A stretch of DNA of 64,000 nt, taken from assembly GCF_030348505.1 (NCBI RefSeq), contig NZ_JAUCFJ010000002.1, positions 1,678,001 to 1,742,000 on the forward strand, in the 5' to 3' direction. The notes under the pieces were generated by a model that was given only the letters and a program-made list of their open reading frames with translations, was not told the DNA's origin and did not search any database. Source of the stretch: Lysinibacillus sp. G4S2 (lineage in GTDB: Bacteria; Bacillota; Bacilli; Bacillales_A; Planococcaceae). The stretch's first letter is position 1. Each line of letters starts with the position of its first letter. Below are positions 36,646-45,674 of the stretch, in pieces. Both the position numbers and the translations under genes were made by a program.

Positions 36646-37515
36646 TTAATGGAGCGGTTGTTTTTGGTCGTCAAGCGTGAAGCCTTCTCCTGCAACATCT
36701 CGTACTTCTATGATAGATACGAAAGCGTGTGGATCAATCTCATGAACAATAGATTTTAAGCGCACAACCTCATTGTGACCAATGACACAATAAATAACTT
36801 CTTTTTGTTGCTTTGTGAAATGGCCATGACCTTCTAGTATAGTGATACCACGTTCCATTCGTAATGCAATCATCTCAGCAATGGTGCTAGATTTTTCGGA
36901 TACAATAAGTGCTCCACGTGCTGCATATGCTCCTTCTTGAACAAAATCAATGACGCGCGCGCCCACAAATACCGCAACGAGGGTATACATCATAGAGCGT
37001 GCATCTAAAAACGTTAGCCATGATAAGATAATGACGATAGCGTCAAAGCTGAACATCGTTTTACCCATACTCCAGCCAAAATATTTATGCCCAAGGCGTG
37101 CCAAAATATCTACACCGCCAGTTGTACCACCGAAGCGAAAAACGATACCGAGCCCAAGTCCAACAAAAACCCCAGCAAAAAGAGCAACGAGTAACATATC
37201 GTCCTCTAAATGAATAGTAAATTGATATTTTTGGAAAACTTTAAGGAAAACTGAAACAGATAAAGTTCCAACAAGCGTATAAATAAATGATTTTTTCCCA
37301 AGTAAACGATAACCAATAATAAACATTGGAATATTCAATAATAAATTCAGTAATGCAGGGTCCCAGCCTAGTGTAAAATAGAGTATGAGTGTAATCCCAC
37401 TTAAGCCACCTTCACCAAGCTGATTTTGCATGTTGAAGTGGACAAATCCGAAGCTAAAAATGGCCGCTCCGAGCATTATTGCGATGATATTACGGATTTT
37501 GATCTGTTTTAGCAT
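36646..37515 (-). CDS. YitT-family membrane protein (DUF161/DUF2179)
   Basis: A 289-residue membrane protein with five or six N-terminal helices (IRNIIAIMLGAAIFSFGFVHF is the first) and a cytoplasmic C-terminal DUF2179 domain (GVTILEGHGHFTKQQKEVIYCVI-like, ending VSIIEVRDVAGEGF). The family is of unsettled function, possibly transport. A YitT-family gene, ypjC, lies just before ypjD in B. subtilis, so this is its likely counterpart. The start at 37515 follows AGGAGG; the frame extends to 37539 without support. It is divergent from ypjD. Confidence 0.88.
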   Translation of the reverse strand: MLKQIKIRNIIAIMLGAAIFSFGFVHFNMQNQLGEGGLSGITLILYFTLGWDPALLNLLLNIPMFIIGYRLLGKKSFIYTLVGTLSVSVFLKVFQKYQFTIHLEDDMLLVALFAGVFVGLGLGIVFRFGGTTGGVDILARLGHKYFGWSMGKTMFSFDAIVIILSWLTFLDARSMMYTLVAVFVGARVIDFVQEGAYAARGALIVSEKSSTIAEMIALRMERGITILEGHGHFTKQQKEVIYCVIGHNEVVRLKSIVHEIDPHAFVSIIEVRDVAGEGFTLDDQKQPLH

Positions 37516-37630
37516 ATGACCTCCTGAGGTTCCAAACAAATGAAGTAGTGCTATCTATTATCTGACATTTTATTGTTTTTGACAACAATGGTGTAAATTT
37601 TATACGATGGTATGTAGGAGTGTGATTTTG

Positions 37631-37966
37631 ATGACTGAACAAGTGACAATGCAAGCTTTACAGCAGCGTGTTGATGATTATATTGGACAATTTAAGGAAG
37701 GCTATTTCCCGCCATTTGAGTTACTGGCACGTTTAACTGAAGAGCTTGGTGAATTATCTCGCGAAGTGCAGGATGTTTACGGACAAAAGAAGAAAAAGAG
37801 CACAGAGGAAGCGAATAGCATTGAAGAAGAATTAGGTGACTTTTTCTTTGTTTTAGTCTGCTTTGCAAATGCACAGGGCATTAAATTAGATGAAGCACTT
37901 TTACGTGTCATACATAAATTTGAAACAAGGGATCAAGGTCGTTGGACTAGAAAGGATGAAGAATAA
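37631..37966 (+). CDS. ypjD: MazG-like NTP pyrophosphohydrolase YpjD
   Basis: An all-alpha nucleotide pyrophosphohydrolase of 111 residues that probably clears non-canonical or excess dNTPs. The metal-binding motif of the MazG fold is visible as [10 protein letters not shown], followed by [16 protein letters not shown]. The ATG at 37631 comes after TAGGAG. Its stop overlaps the dapB start by one base, so it is coupled to dapB, as in B. subtilis. Confidence 0.92.
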   Translation: MTEQVTMQALQQRVDDYIGQFKEGYFPPFELLARLTEELGELSREVQDVYGQKKKKSTEEANSIEEELGDFFFVLVCFANAQGIKLDEALLRVIHKFETRDQGRWTRKDEE

Positions 37967-38763
37967 TGTCGATTCGTGTAGCAATAGCAGGACCTAGAGG
38001 TAAGATGGGAGCTGAAGCTGTACATACTGTCATGAAACATGACAAAATGGAGTTAGTAGCTGTATTAGATTATAAGGAAGTAGGAAAAACACTAGCTGAT
38101 TTAGAAATGTTTCCAGCAAGTTATACAGTACCGATTTTTACAGATATGCATGACCTTGTAGAGGCAACCGCACCAGACGTATTAGTAGATTTAACAAGCC
38201 CGCATGCAGTTTACAAACATACTAAAGAGGCCTTGAATTTAAATGTACGACCTGTAATTGGTACAACAGGCTTCACAGATGCACAACTTAAGGAGTTATC
38301 AACAATTGCTAAAGAAAAAGAGCTGGGCTGCATTATTGCACCAAACTTTGCAATTGGGGCAATTCTAATGATGAAATTTGCCAAGGAAGCAGCAAAATAT
38401 TTACCTGATGTTGAAATTATTGAAATGCACCACGATCAAAAATTAGATGCGCCATCAGGAACAGCTGTTAAAACGGCACAATTGATTCAAGAAGTGCGAG
38501 CAACCAAATTGCAAGGACATCCAGAGGAAAAAGAAACTATTGAGGGTGCAAGAGGGGCAGAATTTGATGGCATGCGCATTCACTCTGTTCGCTTACCTGG
38601 TTTAGTGGCACACCAGCAAGTGTTATTTGGTGGCGATGGGCAGCTATTAACAATTCGTCATGATTCATTAAATCGTAATTCATTTATGTCCGGAGTAGCT
38701 TTCTGCGTAGAAGAGGTCATGAAAATGGATCAACTAGTATATGGTTTAGAAAACATCATCTAA
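37966..38763 (+). CDS. dapB: 4-hydroxy-tetrahydrodipicolinate reductase
   Basis: DapB reduces 4-hydroxy-tetrahydrodipicolinate with NAD(P)H on the route to diaminopimelate and lysine. The 265-residue protein has [11 protein letters not shown] at the N-terminus for cofactor binding, the GTTGFT loop, and the catalytic segment [18 protein letters not shown]. The SGV and FCVEEVMK end is also present. In spore formers the same pathway feeds dipicolinic acid. It begins within the ypjD stop codon. Confidence 0.98.
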   Translation: MSIRVAIAGPRGKMGAEAVHTVMKHDKMELVAVLDYKEVGKTLADLEMFPASYTVPIFTDMHDLVEATAPDVLVDLTSPHAVYKHTKEALNLNVRPVIGTTGFTDAQLKELSTIAKEKELGCIIAPNFAIGAILMMKFAKEAAKYLPDVEIIEMHHDQKLDAPSGTAVKTAQLIQEVRATKLQGHPEEKETIEGARGAEFDGMRIHSVRLPGLVAHQQVLFGGDGQLLTIRHDSLNRNSFMSGVAFCVEEVMKMDQLVYGLENII

Positions 38764-38782
38764 AGATTGGGATGAAAGCTTT

Positions 38783-39187
38783 ATGAAAATCGCATTAATT
38801 GCACATGATCGCAAAAAAGATAATTTAGTACAGTTTGCTATTGCTTACCAAGATATATTAAATGAGCATACGCTGTTTGCTACAGGCACAACTGGACAGC
38901 GCGTTATTGAAGCTACAGGCTTAGAGGTAACACGTTTTCGCTCAGGTCCACTTGGTGGCGACCAACAAATTGGCGCAATGATTGCCAATAATGATATGGA
39001 CATGGTCATTTTTTTCCGTGATCCTTTAACAGCACAACCACATGAGCCAGATGTTTCTGCACTTATTCGTCTTTGTGATGTATACCAAGTGCCTCTGGCC
39101 ACAAATATGGGAACTGCAGAAATATTACTAAAAGGCCTACAAGAAGGCTTTGTGGATTGGAGACTGATTCAAGAAAGACGAGATTAA
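38783..39187 (+). CDS. mgsA: Methylglyoxal synthase
   Basis: MgsA turns dihydroxyacetone phosphate into methylglyoxal, a phosphate-releasing bypass of lower glycolysis. The 134-residue protein has [10 protein letters not shown] at the start, [13 protein letters not shown] and [12 protein letters not shown] for phosphate binding, and [15 protein letters not shown]. It is 19 bp from dapB. In B. subtilis bshB1 (ypjG) lies between it and bshA; here bshA is only 32 bp away. Confidence 0.97.
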   Translation: MKIALIAHDRKKDNLVQFAIAYQDILNEHTLFATGTTGQRVIEATGLEVTRFRSGPLGGDQQIGAMIANNDMDMVIFFRDPLTAQPHEPDVSALIRLCDVYQVPLATNMGTAEILLKGLQEGFVDWRLIQERRD

Positions 39188-39219
39188 AAAAGACGTGATT
39201 TAGAAAGGATGATAATCGA

Positions 39220-40365
39220 ATGAGAAAGCTAAAAATCGGCATTACCTGTTATCCAACAGTTGGAGGCTCTGGTGTTATCGCAACAGAATTAGGAAAAATG
39301 CTTGCAGAGAGAGGACACGAAATTCATTTCATCACCTCAAGCGTACCATTTCGATTGAATAAAATTTATCCAACCGTCTTTTTCCATGAAGTAGAAGTTA
39401 ATAACTATTCAGTATTTCAGTATTCGCCATATGATATAGCATTAGCGAGTAAAATGGCGGACGTGATTAAAGATGAAGAATTAGATGTGCTACATGTACA
39501 TTATGCAATACCACATGCTGTTTGTGCTGTTTTAGCACGAGAAATGAGTGGTCGTGACATTGGGATTGTTACAACGCTACATGGTACAGATATTTCGGTG
39601 CTTGGGCAGGATTCTACCCTTTCACAGGCAATTAAGTATGGCATTAACAAATCTGATATCGTTACGACAGTATCTGAGGCATTAAAGCAACAAACTTACG
39701 AGCTTATTGATACAGTAAAGCCAATTACTACAATTTACAACTTTGTTGATGAACGTGAATACTTCCCACGCAATCCAGGGAACTTGAAGGAACAGTTTGG
39801 AATTCAAGAAGATGAAAAAGTTATTATTCACGTATCGAACTTCCGTAAAATTAAGAATCTTCCGCATATTATCGACGCCTTTATGAAGATTCGTGCAAAC
39901 ATGAAGGCAAAGTTATTGCTTGTAGGTGACGGTCCTGAAAAGCATCGTGTGATGGACCAAGTAAAGGAAAGTCCTTATATGAAAGATGTTCTATTTTTGG
40001 GCAAACAAGAAAACTTAGCTGAATTGTATGCCATAAGTGACCTTAAATTATTGCTATCACAGCAGGAATCATTTGGGTTAGTTTTACTTGAAGCAATGGC
40101 TTGTGGCGTACCTTGTATTGGATCGGCTGTAGGCGGTATTCCTGAAGTCATTGAGCATGATGTAGATGGCTATATAGTGGAATTAGGAGATACGGATGCA
40201 GTGGCAGAATATGCAGTGAATCTATTGAATGATGAAGAGAAATTACAACGTTTCCGAGAAGCAGCTATTCGTGCTGTTGATGAAAAATTCCACTCAGCTA
40301 AAATTGTAGAGCAATATGAAAAATTGTACGAAAAGGTTGCTGAAAGAAATCATGCAAAACAATAA
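39220..40365 (+). CDS. bshA: N-acetyl-alpha-D-glucosaminyl L-malate synthase
   Basis: BshA is a GT4 glycosyltransferase that joins UDP-GlcNAc and L-malate, the first step of bacillithiol. The 381-residue protein starts KLKIGITCYPTVGGSGVIATELG. It has VHYAIPHAVCAVLA and TTLHGTDISVLG in the N-domain and the GT-B nucleotide segment SQQESFGLVLLEAMACGVPCIGSAVGGIPE in the C-domain. The deacetylase gene bshB1 is missing beside it. The 3' end overlaps cca by 14 bases. Confidence 0.97.
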   Translation: MRKLKIGITCYPTVGGSGVIATELGKMLAERGHEIHFITSSVPFRLNKIYPTVFFHEVEVNNYSVFQYSPYDIALASKMADVIKDEELDVLHVHYAIPHAVCAVLAREMSGRDIGIVTTLHGTDISVLGQDSTLSQAIKYGINKSDIVTTVSEALKQQTYELIDTVKPITTIYNFVDEREYFPRNPGNLKEQFGIQEDEKVIIHVSNFRKIKNLPHIIDAFMKIRANMKAKLLLVGDGPEKHRVMDQVKESPYMKDVLFLGKQENLAELYAISDLKLLLSQQESFGLVLLEAMACGVPCIGSAVGGIPEVIEHDVDGYIVELGDTDAVAEYAVNLLNDEEKLQRFREAAIRAVDEKFHSAKIVEQYEKLYEKVAERNHAKQ

Positions 40366-41530
40366 AGAATGGCAAGCAGCCTATTCAGTTATTGAACAAC
40401 TTGAAAACGTAGGCTTTGAAGCAGTGGTCGTTGGTGGTGCGGTCCGAGATGCAATACTCGGTCGTCCCGCCCATGATGTAGATGTTGCAACAATTGCTAT
40501 GCCAGAAGAAGTAAAGTCTGTTTTTAATAACACGGTTGATGTAGGGATTCAGCATGGGACGGTACTTGTTATCGTGCCAGCTGGACCTGTCGAAGTCACG
40601 ACATATCGCACAGATGGTGAATATACGGATCACCGTAGACCAGAGGAAGTGCAATTTGTACGTTCGCTGAAAGAAGATTTAAAGCGCCGAGATTTTACGA
40701 TGAACGCCATAGCAATGCGCCGTGATGGCTCTTTTGTTGATTTTTACGGAGGATGCCAAGATATTGAGGCTGGACTAATTCGAGCTGTTGGTGACGCGCA
40801 GAAACGCTTTTCAGAAGATGCATTAAGAATGCTGAGAGCCGTACGTTTTTCAGCGCAGCTCGGTTTCGTGATTGAATCAGAAACCTTGAAAGCAATGAAG
40901 GACAAGGCTGATACTATTTCTTGGATTGCGAAAGAGCGCATAAAGGCAGAGCTTGATAAGCTATGGATAGGGAAAGATGTTTTTAATGGCATTCAAAAGC
41001 TAGAGGAAAGTGGCTTAGGAGCACATTTGAATGGTAATTTTCAAGCTAATCACTGGAGTGAGTTTAATGCTCAAGACAAGCTATTAGGTTGGGCATATTT
41101 TGCATTGTTACAGGGTGAGCATTGGCGAGAGGTGCTTGGCAGCTATCGTTTATCGAATAAGGAGATGGCGTTTGTAAAAGCTGTGTTAGCAGCTCTAGAA
41201 GCTTTAAAGAATGGCTGGACGAATATGGATTATTTTTCGCATACACAACAGGAACTCGAAGCAGCTTGTTATTTTGCGGAGCTTAGACAGTTAAACGTTC
41301 AAATGCCACAGCAAAGCATTGAGGAAATACAGACAAAGCTTCCCATTAAACATAAGCAGGAGCTAATTGTAAACGGTTCGGACTTGTTAAAATGGTCTGG
41401 AAAAAAAGGTGGACCATGGGTAAAAGAAGCGTTGCAGGCGATGCTAGAAGCGGTTGTGAATGATGAGCTTGAAAATGGCCGACAGGAAATAAAGGATTGG
41501 ATAGAACACGATTATTTCACCAAAGAATGA
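40352..41530 (+). CDS. cca: CCA-adding tRNA nucleotidyltransferase
   Basis: Class II CCA enzyme adding or repairing the tRNA 3' CCA end. With ATG at 40352 the product has 392 residues, near B. subtilis Cca. The nucleotidyltransferase core shows VVGGAVRDAILGRPAHDVDVAT with the DxD metal site, then RRDFTMNAIAM, the YGGCQDIEAG loop, and RFSEDALRMLRAVRFSAQLGF. The frame from 40316 would overlap more of bshA. It is translationally linked to bshA and followed by a strong terminator. Confidence 0.96.
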   Translation: MQNNKEWQAAYSVIEQLENVGFEAVVVGGAVRDAILGRPAHDVDVATIAMPEEVKSVFNNTVDVGIQHGTVLVIVPAGPVEVTTYRTDGEYTDHRRPEEVQFVRSLKEDLKRRDFTMNAIAMRRDGSFVDFYGGCQDIEAGLIRAVGDAQKRFSEDALRMLRAVRFSAQLGFVIESETLKAMKDKADTISWIAKERIKAELDKLWIGKDVFNGIQKLEESGLGAHLNGNFQANHWSEFNAQDKLLGWAYFALLQGEHWREVLGSYRLSNKEMAFVKAVLAALEALKNGWTNMDYFSHTQQELEAACYFAELRQLNVQMPQQSIEEIQTKLPIKHKQELIVNGSDLLKWSGKKGGPWVKEALQAMLEAVVNDELENGRQEIKDWIEHDYFTKE

Positions 41531-41547
41531 AAATACGTTTCTGTAAT

Positions 41548-41586
41548 AAAAGGAGCCGTCTCAAAAACGAGAGATGGCTCCTTTTT
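41548..41586 (+). terminator. Intrinsic terminator after cca
   Basis: AAAAGGAGCCGTCTC pairs with GAGATGGCTCCTTTTT over about 14 pairs. Confidence 0.9.
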
Positions 41587-41743
41587 AATTTAGTATATGG
41601 ACGAAGCCAAGAGTAAAAACAAATACCCATCTGTCAGTACAATGATTGTATTCGACCTTAGAACAAATTCAGCGAACCTTTAACTTTCAATGTAATGTTA
41701 AAATATAGTTAATCAATAAGTCTTTTGAAAGTTTGGTGAATGT

Positions 41744-42022
41744 ATGAAATATCCTTGTTCATGTTGTGGTTATAAAACAATTGATAGTGATGGTGAGTAT
41801 GAAATCTGTCCAATTTGTTTTTGGGAGGACGATCCTTTTCAGAAAGTAAATATAGATGAAGAGGGGGCTAATAAAATCTCTTTGGTAGAGGCGCAATCAA
41901 ACTATTTCCGTTTGGGTGTCTCAGAAGAGCAATTTAGTCATCATGTTAGAAAGCCAGGAATTGAAGACAAAAGAAATCCTGACTGGAAACCGATTAAAGA
42001 ATCTTTATGGAGGTTATTATGA
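41744..42022 (+). CDS. CPCC-type cysteine-rich protein
   Basis: A 92-residue protein of the Cys_rich_CPCC family. The N-terminal CSCCGYKT and CPICFWEDDP motifs probably bind zinc; the first motif reads CSCC where the family usually has CPCC. The GANKISLVEAQSNYFRLGV block and the charged NPDWKP end also match. Function is not established. The gene overlaps the next one by four bases (ATGA) and both are inserted between cca and birA, which are neighbours in B. subtilis. Confidence 0.8.
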   Translation: MKYPCSCCGYKTIDSDGEYEICPICFWEDDPFQKVNIDEEGANKISLVEAQSNYFRLGVSEEQFSHHVRKPGIEDKRNPDWKPIKESLWRLL

Positions 42023-42393
42023 AATACTTTGAGGAAGCTAAATATATTTGGAAAAATTATGTTCCAAAGAGTGGGCAGGCAGATACAGTTGAAGGTGAAC
42101 TAATAAGGGCGATTGAAAGACTTCGGTATGAAGCACAGAACAATGGAAATTGTAATTGGGATGAAGGATTTGAACTTTTTTGTCACTATTTATGGGAAGT
42201 TTTAAATAACGAAGAGACTTTTGATCAAAATGTTTTGTGTGAAATAAGAATGGATATTGATACGTTATTAAATTATGATTCACCATATCTTGACGACGAT
42301 GTATATGATAGAATTAGCGACCATATCATTGAATGGACTTTTGCTCATAAAGGACCTATTAAAAGAGAAAAAGATCCGAAACAATATAGGTGA
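42019..42393 (+). CDS. Hypothetical protein paired with the CPCC gene
   Basis: I do not recognise a named family. The 124-residue acidic, helical protein starts MKYFEEAKYIWKNYVPKSGQ. It includes GELIRAIERLRYEAQNNGNCNWDEG-like helix pattern and ends in EKDPKQYR. There is no signal peptide or membrane helix. The ATG at 42019 has GGAGG five bases upstream and overlaps the CPCC stop, so the two are co-translated. The small, acidic, operonic layout resembles immunity or antitoxin-like proteins, but this is only an analogy; no toxin gene is adjacent. Confidence 0.65.
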   Translation: MKYFEEAKYIWKNYVPKSGQADTVEGELIRAIERLRYEAQNNGNCNWDEGFELFCHYLWEVLNNEETFDQNVLCEIRMDIDTLLNYDSPYLDDDVYDRISDHIIEWTFAHKGPIKREKDPKQYR

Positions 42394-42534
42394 AAATCGT
42401 GCATAATTAGTAACTAAAAGATATTCGAAGATAGTTTGTAGTCAATTGTCATAATTTACAGTATGATTAATACTAATAAGATTATAGCAACAGAAATTAC
42501 TAATGGTAGAATTTACTAAAGGATTGATTTGAGC

Positions 42535-43518
42535 ATGAGTATTTCCATGAAGGATGAAATTTTAAAAAGAATATTAGCTGCTAATGGTGAAGCGGTGTCA
42601 GGTCAGGAGCTTGCAGATTCTCTTGGAGTATCACGTACAGCTGTATGGAAACATATGCAGACGCTGCAGGAGGAAGGCTATACATTTGAAACTGTAAAGA
42701 AAAAAGGCTATGTGCTGACTGGTGTGCCAAATAGCTTAAGTCCAACACAAATTGACCTGTTTTTAAATACGGAACACTTTGGACGTGAAATTCATTATTT
42801 TGATGTTGTAGATTCTACGCAAACAATTGCCCATAGGCTTGCACAGGAAGGCGCTCCACATGGCACGATCATAATCGGGGAGGAGCAAACTGCTGGTCGT
42901 GGTCGTATGGCGCGTCCATGGGAATCTGCAAAAGGTACAGGTATTTGGATGACCATTATCGTGAGACCTGATGTGACTCCTCAGCAAGCTTCATCATATA
43001 CGCTTGTTGTAGCTGTTGCGGTGACAATGGCTATTAAAACATTATATAAACATGTTGAGCCGGCCATTAAATGGCCAAATGATTTACTCATTAATGGTAA
43101 GAAATGTACAGGAATTTTAACGGAAATGCAGGCTGAGGCAGACCTTGTACAAGCACTACTAGTAGGCATTGGTATTAATGCAAACCAAGTCGAATCAGAT
43201 TTCTCACCAGAGATTGCTAATATTGCAACCTCTTTACGTTTAGAAGCGGGTGAGGAAATTAATCGTGCAGCCCTTGTCGCATCTATTTTACAATACTTAG
43301 AACAATTCACGGAATTATACGTGAAAGAGGGCTTTGCTAGCATTAAAAATTTATGGGAACAAATGTCATGTACCATTGGGAAACGTATTGAAGTGACAAC
43401 TTTACGTGGGCGCTTTGAGGGCATTGCCAGTGGCGTTACCGATGAAGGTGTACTACAGCTAACACAGGATGATGGCACAGTCCGAACAATTTATGCTGGG
43501 GATATTAAAATTTTATAA
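42535..43518 (+). CDS. birA: Bifunctional biotin-protein ligase / biotin operon repressor
   Basis: BirA attaches biotin to carboxylase carrier domains through biotinyl-AMP and represses biotin genes when loaded. The product of about 327 residues has an N-terminal winged helix-turn-helix (GQELADSLGVSRTAVWKHMQTLQ). The ligase motif is GRGRMARPW, followed by KWPNDLLINGKKCTGIL and GIGINAN; a C-terminal SH3-like domain ends the protein. ATG at 42535 or TTG at 42529 are both possible after AAAGGA. The HTH keeps it in the regulator class. Confidence 0.96.
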   Translation: MSISMKDEILKRILAANGEAVSGQELADSLGVSRTAVWKHMQTLQEEGYTFETVKKKGYVLTGVPNSLSPTQIDLFLNTEHFGREIHYFDVVDSTQTIAHRLAQEGAPHGTIIIGEEQTAGRGRMARPWESAKGTGIWMTIIVRPDVTPQQASSYTLVVAVAVTMAIKTLYKHVEPAIKWPNDLLINGKKCTGILTEMQAEADLVQALLVGIGINANQVESDFSPEIANIATSLRLEAGEEINRAALVASILQYLEQFTELYVKEGFASIKNLWEQMSCTIGKRIEVTTLRGRFEGIASGVTDEGVLQLTQDDGTVRTIYAGDIKIL

Positions 43519-43521
43519 ATC

Positions 43522-43559
43522 AAAAGCTGCAAGAATCATGGGAATCTTGCAGCTTTTTT
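43522..43559 (+). terminator. Intrinsic terminator after birA
   Basis: AAAAGCTGCAAGA pairs with TCTTGCAGCTTTTT around a ten-base loop. It is symmetrical enough to stop transcription from the opposite side as well. Confidence 0.85.
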
Positions 43560-43604
43560 GTGTATTCAATGGAATTTAGATCCTCTATTGGCGAAGTAAG
43601 TGTA

Positions 43605-43842
43605 TCTAGCGGCGCAAAAGAGAGTATAAGCGGCGGAGTATCCAACTTTAGCGGCGCAAAAGCGAGTCCAAGCGGCGGAGTAACCGACTAGCGGCGCAAA
43701 AGAGAGTATAAGCGGCGGAAAAGCCAACTTTAGCGGCGCAAAAGCGAGTCCAAGCGGCGGAAAAGCCGACTTTAGCGGCGCAAAAGCGAGTCCAAGCGGC
43801 GAAGCAACCAACTTTAGCGGCGCAAAAGAGAGCCCAACCGAC
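43605..43842. repeat. 42-bp minisatellite, about 5.7 copies
   Basis: The unit begins TAGCGGCGCAAAAGCGAGTC and contains a second AGCGGCG half-unit 21 bases later. Variants alternate GAGAGTATA and GCGAGTCCA. It lies between the converging birA and DUF4097 genes. Because 42 is a multiple of three, a minus-strand frame (43566-43880) stays open and encodes FAPLKLAFPPLG-like repeats. It has no ribosome site, so I do not call it a gene. Confidence 0.9.
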
Positions 43843-43881
43843 CAACAACCGCTTCTAACTTCTAACTCAGCAATGCTCATT

Positions 43882-44715
43882 TTATTTCAACGTCAACTGT
43901 AAGTCACCATTTGAAAGTGTTGCTTTTAGCTGATTATCACCTTTATATTCTTGTGATACTTTGCCGTTTTGATCTTTCTTATCAACTGTAAGATCCCCGA
44001 AGTCAGTTTCTAATTCAAAGCCAATTTCACTTTTTTTGTTTTGTAAGTGAAGTGTGGTGTCTCCAAAGCTAGACGTAATAGAGGATTGACCATTTAATGT
44101 ACCATCTATGTCAATATCACCATTATCACTTTCAGCAACGAAGCCATTGCTTGAAAATTGCTGTAGCTTCATATCACCAAACGATTGAGTAATCTCCGTT
44201 TTATCACCAGTAGTGTTTTTAAATATAATGTCTCCAAAATCTTCAATAAGATTTAACTGCTGATAATTCAAATCATGAATGGTTGTATCCCCAAACTTAC
44301 TATTAAGGACAACGGTATTCAATTTTACATCTGCAGGAACATAGATTTTGATGGAAGGAGAATTAAAGCTACTAAAACCGAATTGTAAACCATTCTTTTT
44401 CTTAGTCTTTGTTTCTATAGTTAATGTACTATCTTTAATGCTATACGTAATATCATCATCTTCAACAACATTTGTTTCTAATGCATAACGATCGCTAGTA
44501 ACAATTTCAACATCGCCATAGTTATTGACAACATTGATGTTAGTAAAATCATCCAGTTCATAAGAATTGTTTATTAGTTTATTGCTCTTGGGCACATGGA
44601 TGCCTTCATCATTTAACACAAAGTTCCATTTTCCGCCAGAGAAATAACCAACTAGAGCTAACAGTATGCCAAAAGCAATCATAGTCATAGCGATATGTGT
44701 ATGTCGAGACATCAT
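43882..44715 (-). CDS. DUF4097 beta-helix-like membrane-anchored protein
   Basis: A 277-residue protein with one N-terminal membrane helix (HIAMTMIAFGILLALVGYFSGG). A long extracytoplasmic domain follows, made of short beta repeats (DDFTNINVVNNYGDVEIVTSD, SSFGDTTLHLQ, TDFGDLTVDK), the DUF4097 pattern of LiaG-type proteins. The F-G-D-x-T motif recurs at least six times. It is the last gene of the padR-DUF1700-DUF4097 operon and its start overlaps the DUF1700 stop. Such trios are common in Firmicutes and are thought to sense envelope stress, but the ligand is unknown. Confidence 0.85.
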   Translation of the reverse strand: MMSRHTHIAMTMIAFGILLALVGYFSGGKWNFVLNDEGIHVPKSNKLINNSYELDDFTNINVVNNYGDVEIVTSDRYALETNVVEDDDITYSIKDSTLTIETKTKKKNGLQFGFSSFNSPSIKIYVPADVKLNTVVLNSKFGDTTIHDLNYQQLNLIEDFGDIIFKNTTGDKTEITQSFGDMKLQQFSSNGFVAESDNGDIDIDGTLNGQSSITSSFGDTTLHLQNKKSEIGFELETDFGDLTVDKKDQNGKVSQEYKGDNQLKATLSNGDLQLTLK

Positions 44716-45314
44716 TAGTATCCCTCCTTCCGCTTTTTCGTTATTTTATGAAATAGTCTAGCTAGTGTTTCAACACAAACAACGACTATTTTTTTGATAA
44801 AACGAGCAACGACTGGGAAAAGTAAGATGCCTAAACCTGTAACAATAAAGCCAACACCCATAAAGAGTAACGCTGTCGGCCAGTCCACCGTTAAAATGAA
44901 GAAGCCTGAAATAAGTGCAACGATTCCACCGAAAATGATACTAAGTACAGTTGCAATAATTGCAAAGACAATGCTGAAAATGACTACACCAAATGAAAAA
45001 ATAAGCGCTATAGCAACTGCTAGTAACGGTAATGAAAGTGGGGCAGATAATATTGCTAGAATGATAATCCAAATCGCAGACATATTTTTCTTAGTCGAAG
45101 TTGGGGTTGCTTCTAAATCCTTTAATACATAGTCCGCCATTATTTGTGATGCAACATGAGAAGGGGAACCTAGCTGTTGAATGACCTTCTGTTCATTTTC
45201 TTCTCCTGCTTCATCGAAATATTCCTCATAATAGGCAAGCGCAGCATCAATCTCATGCGCTGGAAGACGGTGTAATTTCCCCCGTAGCTTTTTCAGAAAG
45301 CTAGCTCTATTCAT
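44715..45314 (-). CDS. DUF1700 / HAAS-domain membrane protein
   Basis: A 199-residue protein with an N-terminal HAAS-type alpha-helical domain (RASFLKKLRGKLHRLPAHE, then YYEEYFDEAGEENE and IQQLGSPSHVA) and several membrane helices after about residue 80. This domain is known in the family to interact with PadR-type regulators. The start at 45314 follows AGGAGGGG; the frame extends to 45341 but overlaps padR. It overlaps padR in ATGA and the DUF4097 gene by one base, so all three are translationally coupled. Confidence 0.87.
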   Translation of the reverse strand: MNRASFLKKLRGKLHRLPAHEIDAALAYYEEYFDEAGEENEQKVIQQLGSPSHVASQIMADYVLKDLEATPTSTKKNMSAIWIIILAILSAPLSLPLLAVAIALIFSFGVVIFSIVFAIIATVLSIIFGGIVALISGFFILTVDWPTALLFMGVGFIVTGLGILLFPVVARFIKKIVVVCVETLARLFHKITKKRKEGY

Positions 45315-45628
45315 CCTTTTTCCCCTCCTAAAAGTACACAATCAACTTTTTCTTTATACAGTTGCCATTCTTTTAATAGCTCCAATAATCGTATTCGACC
45401 TTGCTCTGTAATTTGGTAATAGCGTCTATTTCTGCCTTGATAGGGCTGATCGTAGGTTGTTAAGTAATTTGCTTTTTGTAAACGACGTAAAACTGGGTAA
45501 AGCGTAGATTCTGATATATCCATCACAGATTGTACTTGCTGTGTTAATGAGTAGCCGTAAGCATCCTCTTTATCAACGATGGCGAGTACACAAGCGTCAA
45601 GTAAAGCTGAGCCAAGCTGAAATGTCAT
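45311..45628 (-). CDS. PadR-family transcriptional regulator
   Basis: A 105-residue PadR-type winged-helix repressor of the short subfamily. The DNA-binding domain shows LDACVLAIVDKEDAYGYSLTQQV, the recognition helix region ESTLYPVLRRLQKANYL, the wing YQGRNRRYYQITEQGR, and a short C-terminal helix for dimerisation. It heads the operon with the DUF1700 and DUF4097 genes and probably regulates it. A near-consensus promoter with repeated AT motifs lies upstream. Confidence 0.93.
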   Translation of the reverse strand: MTFQLGSALLDACVLAIVDKEDAYGYSLTQQVQSVMDISESTLYPVLRRLQKANYLTTYDQPYQGRNRRYYQITEQGRIRLLELLKEWQLYKEKVDCVLLGGEKG

Positions 45629-45674
45629 CTTCTCTCACCTCACATTTTATTACCTATACAAGGTTTTATATTAT

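Noticed and set aside
43605..43842. Possible CRISPR array or surface-repeat protein (minus strand 43566-43880)
   Set aside because: Repeats have no unique spacers. The minus-strand frame starts without a ribosome site right after a stop, and its codon content is that of the repeat.
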